Origin: Elusimicrobiota bacterium
Lineage (GTDB): Bacteria > Elusimicrobiota > Elusimicrobia > UBA1565 > UBA9628
DNA: 45,888 nucleotides
Assembly: GCA_026388095.1 (NCBI GenBank)
Contig: JAPLKL010000066.1
Coordinates: 1 to 45,888, forward strand
Direction of reading: 5' to 3'
In this document: in pieces, positions 1 to 6,994 of the stretch
How positions within the stretch are numbered: the first letter of the stretch is position 1
Layout: every line of letters begins with the position of its first letter
The notes under the pieces: model-generated
What the model was told of the DNA's origin: nothing
What the model saw: only the letters and a program-made list of their open reading frames with translations
The model's database searches: none
Made by a program: the position numbers and the translations under genes

Positions 1-1110
1 ATTGGCCAGGTAGCTGTACCGGTCGGCCACCATGTGATGCCCGAGCTGGACGAGGCCGAGGACCGGGAGCAAAGCGAGGACATAGATCGTCCCCGCGGCC
101 CAGCCGGCGGGCCAGCGGCGCCGCGCCAGGAAGAAGCCGAGTCCGAGGCCGGCGATGACGGCCGCGCTGAGCCAGAACCGCAGGCCCAGGCCGCCCAACG
201 TGGCCGGCATGGAATAGAGGGGCAGCAGATGGACGGGCAGTAGCGTCTTCCAGAGATAGAACGTCAAGCCGTAGACCGCGACCGCCAGGTGCAGCCCCAG
301 GGACCCCGCGGCGTTGGGCACGATGGCGCCGCTGGACAGCTCCGCGAAGAGGTCGATCATCGCGATGCCGACCGCCGGGGCCGCGAAGAGGAGCTTTTCC
401 AGGATGACCCGTCTTTCCGGGGCGCGCAGCCAGCGCGCGGGCGAGGCGGACAGGCGCCGCAGCGGATAACGATCGAGGACCAAGAGTATCGCGGGAAGAG
501 TGACTCCGATCCCCTTCGCCAGCAAAGAGAGGACATAGGCCGCCCAAGCGGCCGCCGTCCAGCGTCGCTCCGCGCCCGCCGCGGGGGCTGTCTTCGCCTT
601 GAGGTAGCAGAGCAAGGTCCCCAAGTAGAACAGGCCGGACAGCAGGCCGCGCCGCTCCGTGGCCCAGGCTACGGACTCCACGCGCAGGGGATGCAGGCCG
701 AAGAGCAGCGCGGAGAAGGCGGCGGCCGTCCGCGTGTCCAGATCCGCGCCGCTCTCCCCGGACGCGCAGGCGAAGAGTCTCAAGCTCAGGAAATAGAAGA
801 GCACGGCGTTGACGGCGTGCAAGAGGAGGTTGGTCAGGTGATAGCCGAACGGCGCGGTCCCCCAGAGGGCATAGTCGAGCGCGTAGGAGAGCCAGGTCAG
901 CGGGTGATACTGGCCGGCATTGCCTTGCGGCAGGGCGAACATCCAGCGCAGATGGGCCCAGGACAGACCGCGGATGTGCTCATTGAGGCTGATGGTGAGT
1001 TCGTCGTCCCAGTTGACGAATCCATTCTGGAGAGCCGGCAGGAAGACCGCGAGGGACGCCAAGAAGACCGCGGCGGGGATCAGCCCGGCCCGCAGACGAT
1101 CGCGTTGCAC
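1..1110 (-). CDS. TMTC/O-GlcNAc-transferase-like polytopic membrane glycosyltransferase (partial)
   Basis: Partial gene: 370 codons are visible from a GTG at 1110 and the reading frame runs off the window. The N-terminal part has the layout of GT-C-like membrane proteins that usually carry TPR repeats at the C-terminus: a first membrane segment, then FVNWDDE with acidic residues in the first extracytoplasmic loop, NLLLHAVNAVLFYF, the strongly conserved FGLHPLRVESVAWATERR stretch, further membrane segments, and HHMVADRYSYL at the visible end. Proteins of this type are thought to move sugars from polyprenyl-phosphate carriers to protein or glycan; the donor and acceptor cannot be read from sequence. 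GTG is the only sensible start, since an in-frame TGA lies 12 nt upstream. It begins 7 nt after the symporter stop, so the two are probably co-transcribed. The expected TPR part lies outside the window. Confidence 0.75.
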   Translation of the reverse strand, partial: MQRDRLRAGLIPAAVFLASLAVFLPALQNGFVNWDDELTISLNEHIRGLSWAHLRWMFALPQGNAGQYHPLTWLSYALDYALWGTAPFGYHLTNLLLHAVNAVLFYFLSLRLFACASGESGADLDTRTAAAFSALLFGLHPLRVESVAWATERRGLLSGLFYLGTLLCYLKAKTAPAAGAERRWTAAAWAAYVLSLLAKGIGVTLPAILLVLDRYPLRRLSASPARWLRAPERRVILEKLLFAAPAVGIAMIDLFAELSSGAIVPNAAGSLGLHLAVAVYGLTFYLWKTLLPVHLLPLYSMPATLGGLGLRFWLSAAVIAGLGLGFFLARRRWPAGWAAGTIYVLALLPVLGLVQLGHHMVADRYSYLAN

Positions 1111-1117
1111 GGTGACG

Positions 1118-2662
1118 CTAACTCAAGGCGGGGGTCGTTTCCTGCGCCGGCTCCTTGAGCAGCCAGGCCCCCGCCGGGACGAACAAGGTCCCGAAGATGG
1201 TGTAGAGCCGCCAGTAGGTGCCGTGCAGCTGGGTCCAGAAGTGTCCGCCGCCGTGCGCCTTCATGTACCAGGCCAGCATGGCCATGGAGAAGGTCAGCAC
1301 CGTGGGGATGAGCATCAGGCCCAGCACCTTGCGCGCGGAGAGCTTCCAGTCCGTCATGATGGTCACGACGAAGATGCCCAGCAGCGGCCCGTAGGTGAAG
1401 GCGATGAGGCGGAAGGCGAGCCAGAGCAGGTTGTCCATGCTCTTGAGGCACAAGGCCACGACCATGAAGAAGAGCCCGAAGCCCACGAAGGAGAGCTTGG
1501 AGACCTTGACCACCTGGGCCTCGGTCTTGCCCTGGCCCCAGAACGGCTTGTAGAAGTCCATCGTAAAAGCCGTGGACAAAGAAGCCAGGGCGGAGTCGGC
1601 GCTGCCCATGGCGGCCGAGGCCACCGCGGCCAAAAGCAGCCCGCGCAGGCCGTGGGGCATGACGCCCAGGATGAAGCGCGGGAAGATGTGGTCGTTGTCC
1701 GTCATGCCCGCGATGAGCTCGGGGTGCACGCGCGCGTAGGCGTAGAGCCCCACGCCGATGCTCAGGAAGAGGAAGGTGATGGGGATGCCGGCCAAGCCCC
1801 AGGCCATCAGGCTCCAGCGCGCCTTGCGGTTGTCGTTGCAGGCCAGCAGGCGCTGCACCATGTCCTGGTCCGTGCCGTAGGCGGCCGAGGAGTTGAAGAA
1901 GCCCCAGATGGTCATCAGGGCCATGAGCCAGAGGTTGTCGGGCTTGTACATCTCGGTAAAGTTGAACTTGTTGTAGGGAGTCCCGTCGGCGGTCATGGCG
2001 TGGCGGCCCGCCTCGATGATGGCGGGCACGCCGCCCGGCACCTGAGTGACGATGTAGATCAAGGCCGAGACCGCGCCGGTCACCAGCAGACCGAACTGCA
2101 TCAGGTCGGTCCAGGCGATGGCCCGGCCGCCGCCCAGGGTCGTGTAGGCCAGGATGCCGCCCACCACGATGACCACGCAGTGCGGGTAGGAGAGGCCGCC
2201 GCCCGAGACCACTTCCAGCACCTTGGCGATGGCCACGATGCGCACGGTCGAGGCCAAGGAGCGCGTGAGCAGGAAGTAGGCGGAGCAGGTGGTGCGCGCC
2301 GGAGGGCCGAAGCGCTCGGCCACGGCCTGATAGATGGAGGTCACGCGCAGCTTCTGGAAGTGCGGCAGGAAGACCATCGCGATGAAGATGGTGGCCGCGA
2401 TGTCGCCCGGATTGCTCAGCAGGTAGCGATAGTCGGAGGAGAAGCCCTCGGCCGGGGTGCCGATGAAGGTCAGGGCGCTGATGCAGGTGGCCACGAAGCT
2501 CGCGGTGGTGACCAGCCAGGGGATGGAGCGGTTGGCCAGGAAATAGTCTTCCGTGGTCTTGGAGGTGCGGTGCGCGGCCCACCAGCCGATGCAGGCCAGG
2601 ACCGCGACGTAGCCGGCGAGGATGGCTCCGTCGAGCCAGCCCAGGTTGAGTTCAGCGGGCAT
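1118..2662 (-). CDS. Sodium:solute symporter family (SSS) protein
   Basis: A 514-residue polytopic inner membrane protein of the SSS family (Na+-coupled uptake of sugars, amino acids, carboxylates and similar solutes). Visible family features are an N-terminal helix followed by TEDYFLANRSIPW, then SALTFIGTPAEGF (the conserved helix-1/2 region), GGGRAIAWTDLMQF, and the signature AAVASAAMGSADSALASLSTAFTMDF near residues 320-350. The length is normal for the family. The substrate is not predictable; the WxxYRYLLSNPGD-type region is not diagnostic. The ATG at 2662 is preceded by an extended -10-like TGTTACAAT (hexamer 2669-2674) ending 6 nt before the start and by no Shine-Dalgarno site, so a leaderless transcript is likely in addition to read-through from the SDR gene. 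The start lies inside the 3' part of the upstream SDR frame. Confidence 0.9.
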   Translation of the reverse strand: MPAELNLGWLDGAILAGYVAVLACIGWWAAHRTSKTTEDYFLANRSIPWLVTTASFVATCISALTFIGTPAEGFSSDYRYLLSNPGDIAATIFIAMVFLPHFQKLRVTSIYQAVAERFGPPARTTCSAYFLLTRSLASTVRIVAIAKVLEVVSGGGLSYPHCVVIVVGGILAYTTLGGGRAIAWTDLMQFGLLVTGAVSALIYIVTQVPGGVPAIIEAGRHAMTADGTPYNKFNFTEMYKPDNLWLMALMTIWGFFNSSAAYGTDQDMVQRLLACNDNRKARWSLMAWGLAGIPITFLFLSIGVGLYAYARVHPELIAGMTDNDHIFPRFILGVMPHGLRGLLLAAVASAAMGSADSALASLSTAFTMDFYKPFWGQGKTEAQVVKVSKLSFVGFGLFFMVVALCLKSMDNLLWLAFRLIAFTYGPLLGIFVVTIMTDWKLSARKVLGLMLIPTVLTFSMAMLAWYMKAHGGGHFWTQLHGTYWRLYTIFGTLFVPAGAWLLKEPAQETTPALS

Positions 2663-3402
2663 CGGGCAATTGTAACACAATGCGGGCCCAAAAAGCGCGC
2701 CAAAGCCGCGACCTCCGTGGTCTCGGTGAGCTTCTTGAGGGGCACGGCGCGGCGCAGCCGCTCCAGGACCTCGGCCTCGCAGAGCCCGGTCTTGGCCGCG
2801 CTCATCTTCAGCACCGCGTCGCGGCCCATGTCCGTGAGCATGAAGCCGGGCATGATGGCGTTGACCGTGACCCCGTGCCGGGCGACCTCGGCCGAAAGGC
2901 TGCGGGTCAAGGAGTTGAGGCCCGCCTTGGCGGAGGCGTAGGCGGCCAAAGACTCGGCGGGCTGCGCGGCCGTGATCGAGGAGATGTTGACGATGCGGCC
3001 CCACTTCCGGCCCACCATGCCGCCCGCCACCGCCCGGCACAGCAGGGCCGGAGCCACCAGGTCGGTGAAGTAGGTCCGGACCACGTCGTCCGGATCCGCC
3101 TCGGCCAGCGGCCCGGGCTTGCCCCAGCCCGCGTTGTTGATCAGGATATCCACCTTCCCCAGCAGCTCCGGGCCGATGCCGGCCAGGAGCTCTTCCACGC
3201 CGGCGCGGGTGGAAAGGTCCCCGCCCGCGGCGCGGATCCCGCAGCCCGGAGCGGCGCGTCGCACCTCGTCCGTCGCGGCCGCGAGGTGCTCAACGCTGCG
3301 GGCGGCGAGTATGAGCTGGGCGGCGTCCGGGGCGAAGGCGCGGGCCAAAGCCAGGCCCAAGCCGCGGCTGGCTCCGGTGATCATGACGGTCCTTTTGGTC
3401 AT
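2470..3402 (-). CDS. Short-chain dehydrogenase/reductase with an abnormal C-terminus
   Basis: Classical SDR oxidoreductase. The Rossmann motif TGASRGLG is at residues 9-16, NNAG follows the central strand, the catalytic Ser lies in NISSIT, and the Tyr/Lys pair in YASAKAG; PGFMLTDM follows. It uses NAD(P)(H); the substrate is unknown. The family fold is normal up to EVAALARFLG (about residue 245). At that point the usual C-terminal strand (YVTG...VDGG) is missing and the frame runs on for about 65 residues of Pro/Ser/Arg-rich sequence read in a second frame of the downstream symporter gene. The gene has therefore either lost its last 20-25 normal residues or carries a late lesion. ATG overlaps the MFS stop in an ATGA junction, so it is translationally coupled to the exporter. 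In mycofactocin-like pathways SDRs are typical clients of the cofactor, which makes its place in this operon notable. Confidence 0.8.
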   Translation of the reverse strand: MTKRTVMITGASRGLGLALARAFAPDAAQLILAARSVEHLAAATDEVRRAAPGCGIRAAGGDLSTRAGVEELLAGIGPELLGKVDILINNAGWGKPGPLAEADPDDVVRTYFTDLVAPALLCRAVAGGMVGRKWGRIVNISSITAAQPAESLAAYASAKAGLNSLTRSLSAEVARHGVTVNAIMPGFMLTDMGRDAVLKMSAAKTGLCEAEVLERLRRAVPLKKLTETTEVAALARFLGPHCVTIARCPLNSTWAGSTEPSSPATSRSWPASAGGPRTAPPRPRKTISWPTAPSPGWSPPRASWPPASAP

Positions 3403-4625
3403 ACGGTCCTCTCCTGGGCCGGTCTCAAGATGAACACGACGGCTATGGCGGCCAGCACCAAGCCGTGGAACAAGGCCGCGACGGCCGCGACCGACAGCCG
3501 CTGCAAAGCCAAAGGCACGGCCAAGAAGCCCAGCGCGAAGCCGGTGCGCACGGCCAAGCCGCTCAAGGCGAAGATCTTGCCGCGCACCGCGTCGGGCACC
3601 TGCTGCATGTAGGTGGTGAAGTAGGTCTGGTAGGTCCCGTCGCCCACGCCGGCCGTGAAAGAGGCCAGCGCGATGAACCAGGGCAGGCGGGTCTGGAAGA
3701 TGAGGATCATGCCCGCGGACATCAAGGCCGTGAAGGCCAGGTACAAGGTCTCCGGCCGCAGGCGCTGGAGCCAGGCCATGCGGTTGAGCTGGTAGATGCC
3801 GGCCACGTTGCCCCAAGCGTAGAAGAAAAGGATGAAGCCGTAATAGTACATGGGCTTCTCCGGCCGCAGGAGCTTGGAGAACACCGGCCAGCCGATATTG
3901 TGCGAGCCGCTGGCGAAGGTGTCGAGCAGCAGGATGAGCAGGAACAGCGCCACGATCCGAGAGTTGGGCAGCCTGTCGATCTCCCGGAACCCGGAGCGCA
4001 GCTTCTCCATGAGCCCGCCGTCCTCCGGCGCCGGCGCGCGGCCCTCGCTGGTGCGCATGGAGAGCCGCCAGAGCACGCCGGCCGAGACCAGGTAGGTGGC
4101 CGCGTCGATGATGAAGAGCGCATCGTAGCCCTTGAAGAGGAGGCCCGCCCCGGCCGCGCAGAGGCCCGCGGCCGCCACCACCAGGTTGCGGCCGCCGATA
4201 AGCCAGGAGTTGGCGCGCAAGGTGTCCTGGCTGCCCAGGATGACGGGCGTGGCGGCGTTGAGGGCCGTGTCGAAGAGCGTGGAGAAGGCGCCCAAGAGCG
4301 CCATGAGCAGCACGATGTAGACCTTCATCCAGGACTGCGGCAGGACCACCAGAAGGAGCATGGCCGCGGCGAGCGCGAGGTCCGAGACTATCATGAGCCG
4401 CTTGCGGTCCATGCGGTCCACCGCGTGGCCGATGAAGGGCGTGGCCGCGATGCCGGAGAGCACCTTCACCGCCAAGGTCAGCCCCATCCAGGTGGGCGAG
4501 TCGGTCAGCTCCAGCATGTAGACGTTGAGCGCTATCATGCTCAGATAGGTCCCGAAATTGGAGGTCAGCCGCGCGGTGACCACCGCGACGAAGGGGAAGC
4601 TCAGGCGGCCTTGCGGTTCAGCCAT
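3399..4625 (-). CDS. MFS transporter, MFS_3/EntS-like exporter
   Basis: A 408-residue, 12-helix major facilitator of the type that includes EntS-like exporters. The N-terminal half shows FVAVVTARLTSNFGTYLSMIALNVYML, the A-motif-like region GHAVDRMDRKRLMIVSDL between helices 2 and 3, and NAATPVILGSQDTLRANSWL, which is characteristic of this branch. The C-terminal half has GVGDGTYQTYFTTYMQQVPDAVRGKIFALSGLA. Family members mostly export small hydrophilic or siderophore-like products. It overlaps the upstream peptidase gene by 25 nt and the downstream SDR by 4 nt, so it is part of one operon with the radical SAM enzyme. Export of the operon's product is a reasonable inference but the substrate is not shown by sequence. 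Confidence 0.88.
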   Translation of the reverse strand: MAEPQGRLSFPFVAVVTARLTSNFGTYLSMIALNVYMLELTDSPTWMGLTLAVKVLSGIAATPFIGHAVDRMDRKRLMIVSDLALAAAMLLLVVLPQSWMKVYIVLLMALLGAFSTLFDTALNAATPVILGSQDTLRANSWLIGGRNLVVAAAGLCAAGAGLLFKGYDALFIIDAATYLVSAGVLWRLSMRTSEGRAPAPEDGGLMEKLRSGFREIDRLPNSRIVALFLLILLLDTFASGSHNIGWPVFSKLLRPEKPMYYYGFILFFYAWGNVAGIYQLNRMAWLQRLRPETLYLAFTALMSAGMILIFQTRLPWFIALASFTAGVGDGTYQTYFTTYMQQVPDAVRGKIFALSGLAVRTGFALGFLAVPLALQRLSVAAVAALFHGLVLAAIAVVFILRPAQERTV

Positions 4626-5755
4626 TTCTCAAGGGTAGAGACGGACTGCTGGGCGTAGAGCTGCGGCAGCTCCCGGCGGGAGAGGCGACGCGCGGCTTGC
4701 TCCACGGCGCGGATGCCGATGGGATAGACCGGAGAGTAGTAGCGCGCCTGCCGGACGTGGTAGCGCAGGCGGCCGCGGATGACGGCCTCGGAGTAGCCCA
4801 GCTCCCGGCGCAGGATGTCCAGGGCCAGGGCCTCGGGCGGACGCCGCGCGATGTTGACCCGGTGCCAGCAGTTGTAGAAGACGCGGTGCAGGAACTTCTC
4901 GACCTGGGCCGAGAGCTGGGAGGAGTCGTCGAGGACCGGGCCGTAGAGGCGGTCCGAGTTGACCGCGAGCCCCTCGTTGACCGCGTTCTCCGGGGAGTAA
5001 TAGGTGTCGACCAGGTCCAAGGCGTCGGTGCGGCCCCGGTCCACGCGCCGCTGCTTGAGCAGGTAGTAGAGGTGGTGGCCGGGCACGGCCTCGTGCGAGA
5101 CGAAATTATGCAGGAAGTTCTCCGTGAACTCGGTCTCCAGGGCGATGCCCAAGGTCCCGCGGCCGCCGCCCTCGTAGCGGTAGAAGCAGGGCGGGTCGCC
5201 CCGGCCCGGCACCGCGACGCGCAGCTCGCCCTCACAGACCAGCCTGCGCAGGCGTCCTCCCAGCTTGGCCGCGGTCCGGTCCACGAAGCCCAGGACGTAG
5301 TCCGAGAGCCGGCGGCGGCTGGAGAAGCGCACCTTGCGCTTGGAGCGGCTGAACTCCGCCGCAGAAGAGAAGCCCTGCCCGCGCAGCAGCGCCCGGAAGC
5401 GAGCCAGCTCCCGCTCCAGGTCGAACGGCGCGATGAGCTCGGCCGCCAGGAGGCGGCGCACGGTCTCCGGGAACGGCCGCCTCTTCTTGAAGACGAAGAC
5501 CTCGGCCTGGGCGATCACGCAGGCCAGGAGATCCCGCGCGTAAGTGCGGCGGAAGCGCGGCGCCTCGTCGCTCAGGCCCGAGGAGTCCAGGAGGGCCTGC
5601 AGCTCGCGCAGGCGCGCCAGGGCCCGGGCCGGCGGGATGCGGGCGGCGCGTCGGCGCAGGCGCTCGGGCGCCAGGCAGACATGGAGGAACTCGAAGTCCT
5701 TGAAAGCCCGGTCCAGGGCCAAGATGTTGACCAGGACCTCTTCGGCGAAGGTCAT
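4601..5755 (-). CDS. DUF885-type HExxPGHH metallopeptidase-like protein
   Basis: A 384-residue soluble protein with no signal peptide. Residues 218-232 carry SHEAVPGHHLYY, the HExxPGHH signature of DUF885 proteins, which are regarded as zinc metallopeptidases related to M32-like enzymes. About 45 residues downstream is ENAVNEGLAVNSDRLYG, corresponding to the second conserved Glu region of that family. The N-terminal half is helical and Arg-rich and I do not recognise it. It is much shorter than typical DUF885 proteins (often 550-600 residues) and cytoplasmic, which fits processing of a small intracellular peptide better than secreted digestion. Its ATG overlaps the stop of the radical SAM gene (ATGA), so the two are co-translated. 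By analogy with the peptidases PqqF/G and MftE, it may trim the modified peptide encoded at 6890-6937; this is inference. Confidence 0.7.
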   Translation of the reverse strand: MTFAEEVLVNILALDRAFKDFEFLHVCLAPERLRRRAARIPPARALARLRELQALLDSSGLSDEAPRFRRTYARDLLACVIAQAEVFVFKKRRPFPETVRRLLAAELIAPFDLERELARFRALLRGQGFSSAAEFSRSKRKVRFSSRRRLSDYVLGFVDRTAAKLGGRLRRLVCEGELRVAVPGRGDPPCFYRYEGGGRGTLGIALETEFTENFLHNFVSHEAVPGHHLYYLLKQRRVDRGRTDALDLVDTYYSPENAVNEGLAVNSDRLYGPVLDDSSQLSAQVEKFLHRVFYNCWHRVNIARRPPEALALDILRRELGYSEAVIRGRLRYHVRQARYYSPVYPIGIRAVEQAARRLSRRELPQLYAQQSVSTLEKWLNRKAA

Positions 5756-6810
5756 GGCCGGCCGGCTGCTGTGCGCGCCTCCACGATGGCCTTGTAGCAG
5801 TAGGGGTTGCGGCCGATGGTGCCCGAAGTGGAGAAGGCCATGCCCAGGCAGCCGGCCTTGCACACCGCGGCTTGGCCGCAGGCCTTGCAGGCGCCCTCCA
5901 GCTTGGCGGGGTCGTGGCGCCGGGTGTAGGCGAAGGCCGCGTCGTCGGCCCAGATCTCGGAGAGGGGGCGCTGGCGCACGTTGCCCGCGCTGAAGGCCTT
6001 GTCCTGCAGGGACAGGCAGCCCAGCACCGTGCCGTCGGCCTGGATGCCCACCACGTACAAGCCGGCGTTGCAGCCCTGCCACTCGTAGTCGCCCAGCAGC
6101 GCGTCGGTCACCGGATGGCAGTAGCCCAAGGAGTCGGCGGGCAGGATGCGCAGGCGCCCGGCGGTCGCCTTCTGCCAGCGCAGGATGTCGTCGCAGAGCG
6201 TGGTGAACTGCTCGGGCTCGAGGATGAGCTTGCCGCGCAGCTTGCCGGCGCGGCCGAAGGAGTTGACGATCTGCACCTGCCAGGCCTTGATCCCGTGGTC
6301 CAGCACGATGCCCAGCATCTTCTCCCGCACGGGAAAGTTGATCTTGTTGATGGAGCTGGCGGGATAGACCGGGATGCCGTAGTCCTTGCCCATGCGGAAG
6401 AGCTTGACCACCTTGGCGAAGGAGCCGGGCTTGCGGCGGATGAGGTCGTGGACGGCCTGGTCGCCGTCCAGGCTGACCCCGATGTGCTCCACGCCCGCCG
6501 CCTTCATGAACTCCATGTCGGACTCGGTGATGTTGTAGCCGTTGCTGATGAAGTTGACGCCCAAGCCGCGCTTGCGGATGTAGGCGACCAGCTCGCGCCA
6601 GCGGGGATAAAGGAAGGGCTCGCCTCCGGAGAGGGTGCAGTGGGGGACCTTGAGCTTCTTAAGCTCGTCGACCACCCCGCACCACTCCTCGAAGCTGAGG
6701 GAGTCGGGCCGGTCGCGGCGGGAGGCGTTGGAGCCGCAGTGGATGCAGGACATGTCGCAGCGCAAGGTGACTTCCAGCGCTGCGGCCTGCGGGCGGTATT
6801 TCGTTTTCAT
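5752..6810 (-). CDS. Radical SAM/SPASM peptide-modifying enzyme
   Basis: A 352-residue radical SAM enzyme. The cluster motif CDMSCIHC places Cys18, Cys22 and Cys25 near the N-terminus, followed by SGGEPF (SAM contact) and HIGVSLDG. The C-terminus is a complete SPASM domain for two auxiliary Fe-S clusters: CNAG...GTVLGC, then CKACGQAAVCKAGC (C-x2-C-x5-C-x3-C) and a last Cys in NPYC. This seven-Cys plan is that of anSME, PqqE and MftC, which act on proteins or ribosomal peptides. There is no N-terminal RRE or PqqD-like domain. I chose ATG 6810, which gives the usual 17 residues before the first Cys; an in-frame GTG at 6852 would add 14 residues. It is followed by an ATGA-coupled peptidase and preceded by a 15-codon ORF, which suggests peptide maturation. 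Confidence 0.9.
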   Translation of the reverse strand: MKTKYRPQAAALEVTLRCDMSCIHCGSNASRRDRPDSLSFEEWCGVVDELKKLKVPHCTLSGGEPFLYPRWRELVAYIRKRGLGVNFISNGYNITESDMEFMKAAGVEHIGVSLDGDQAVHDLIRRKPGSFAKVVKLFRMGKDYGIPVYPASSINKINFPVREKMLGIVLDHGIKAWQVQIVNSFGRAGKLRGKLILEPEQFTTLCDDILRWQKATAGRLRILPADSLGYCHPVTDALLGDYEWQGCNAGLYVVGIQADGTVLGCLSLQDKAFSAGNVRQRPLSEIWADDAAFAYTRRHDPAKLEGACKACGQAAVCKAGCLGMAFSTSGTIGRNPYCYKAIVEARTAAGRP

Positions 6811-6889
6811 GCTAGAAACGCAACCAGGGTATCCCAGGCGCCTCGCGGGCACCGGAACCCCTGATTGGTCTTATCCTATGACGAAGGAT
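6811..6889 (-). promoter_or_regulatory. Structured intercistronic region before the radical SAM gene
   Basis: The 79 nt between the 15-codon ORF and the radical SAM start have no good Shine-Dalgarno site. A small ATCCT/AGGAT hairpin follows the peptide stop. A longer helix can form between AATCAGGGG and ACCCTGGTT, enclosing the GC-rich GGTGCC/GGCGCC area. No T-run follows, so it is not an ordinary terminator. It may set the ratio of peptide to enzyme or act in attenuation. Confidence 0.3.
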
Positions 6890-6937
6890 CTATGGCTCGA
6901 TGATGTAATACGGTCGGACGGCGCGCTTTTTCTTCAT
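6890..6937 (-). CDS. Candidate 15-residue precursor (or leader) peptide of the radical SAM operon
   Basis: A 15-codon ORF reading MKKKRAVRPYYIIEP, 79 nt upstream of the radical SAM gene and on the same strand. It is preceded by a -10-like CATAAT (6944-6949) ending 6 nt before ATG, with TTGTCG 17 nt further up. This is the same start geometry as ispH, the symporter and several other genes here, so the mRNA would begin at the ATG. The peptide has a basic head (KKKR) and a tail with Tyr10, Tyr11 and Glu14; Tyr10 and Glu14 are separated by three residues, the reverse order of the Glu-x3-Tyr joined in PqqA. Role as substrate is inference. The alternative is a regulatory leader peptide, since the following 80 nt can form hairpins. 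An ORF this short could also be chance, but strand, spacing and promoter argue against that. Confidence 0.5.
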   Translation of the reverse strand: MKKKRAVRPYYIIEP

Positions 6938-6943
6938 GATGAG

Positions 6944-6972
6944 ATTATGCCAAAAACCCTGGGCCCCGACAA
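6944..6972 (-). promoter_or_regulatory. Predicted promoter of the radical SAM operon
   Basis: On the minus strand, TTGTCG (6967-6972) and CATAAT (6944-6949) are 17 nt apart, matching sigma-70 type -35 and -10 boxes. The expected transcription start is at or within one or two bases of the ATG at 6937, giving a leaderless mRNA. Confidence 0.55.
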
Positions 6973-6994
6973 GGACCGAAAGCCCCAGTCGGGA
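6953..6994 (-). terminator. Possible hypF terminator
   Basis: Just after the hypF stop the minus strand has a CTGGG/CCCAG stem with an interleaved CCCGAC/GTCGGG alternative, followed by GGTTTTT. It overlaps the -35 box of the next operon. The stem is modest. Confidence 0.4.

Noticed and set aside
5752-6937. Assignment of the radical SAM operon as PQQ or mycofactocin biosynthesis
   Set aside because: No PqqB/C/D or MftB/D/E/F homologue, the peptide lacks both the PqqA Glu-x3-Tyr order and the MftA Val-Tyr end, and the peptidase family differs.
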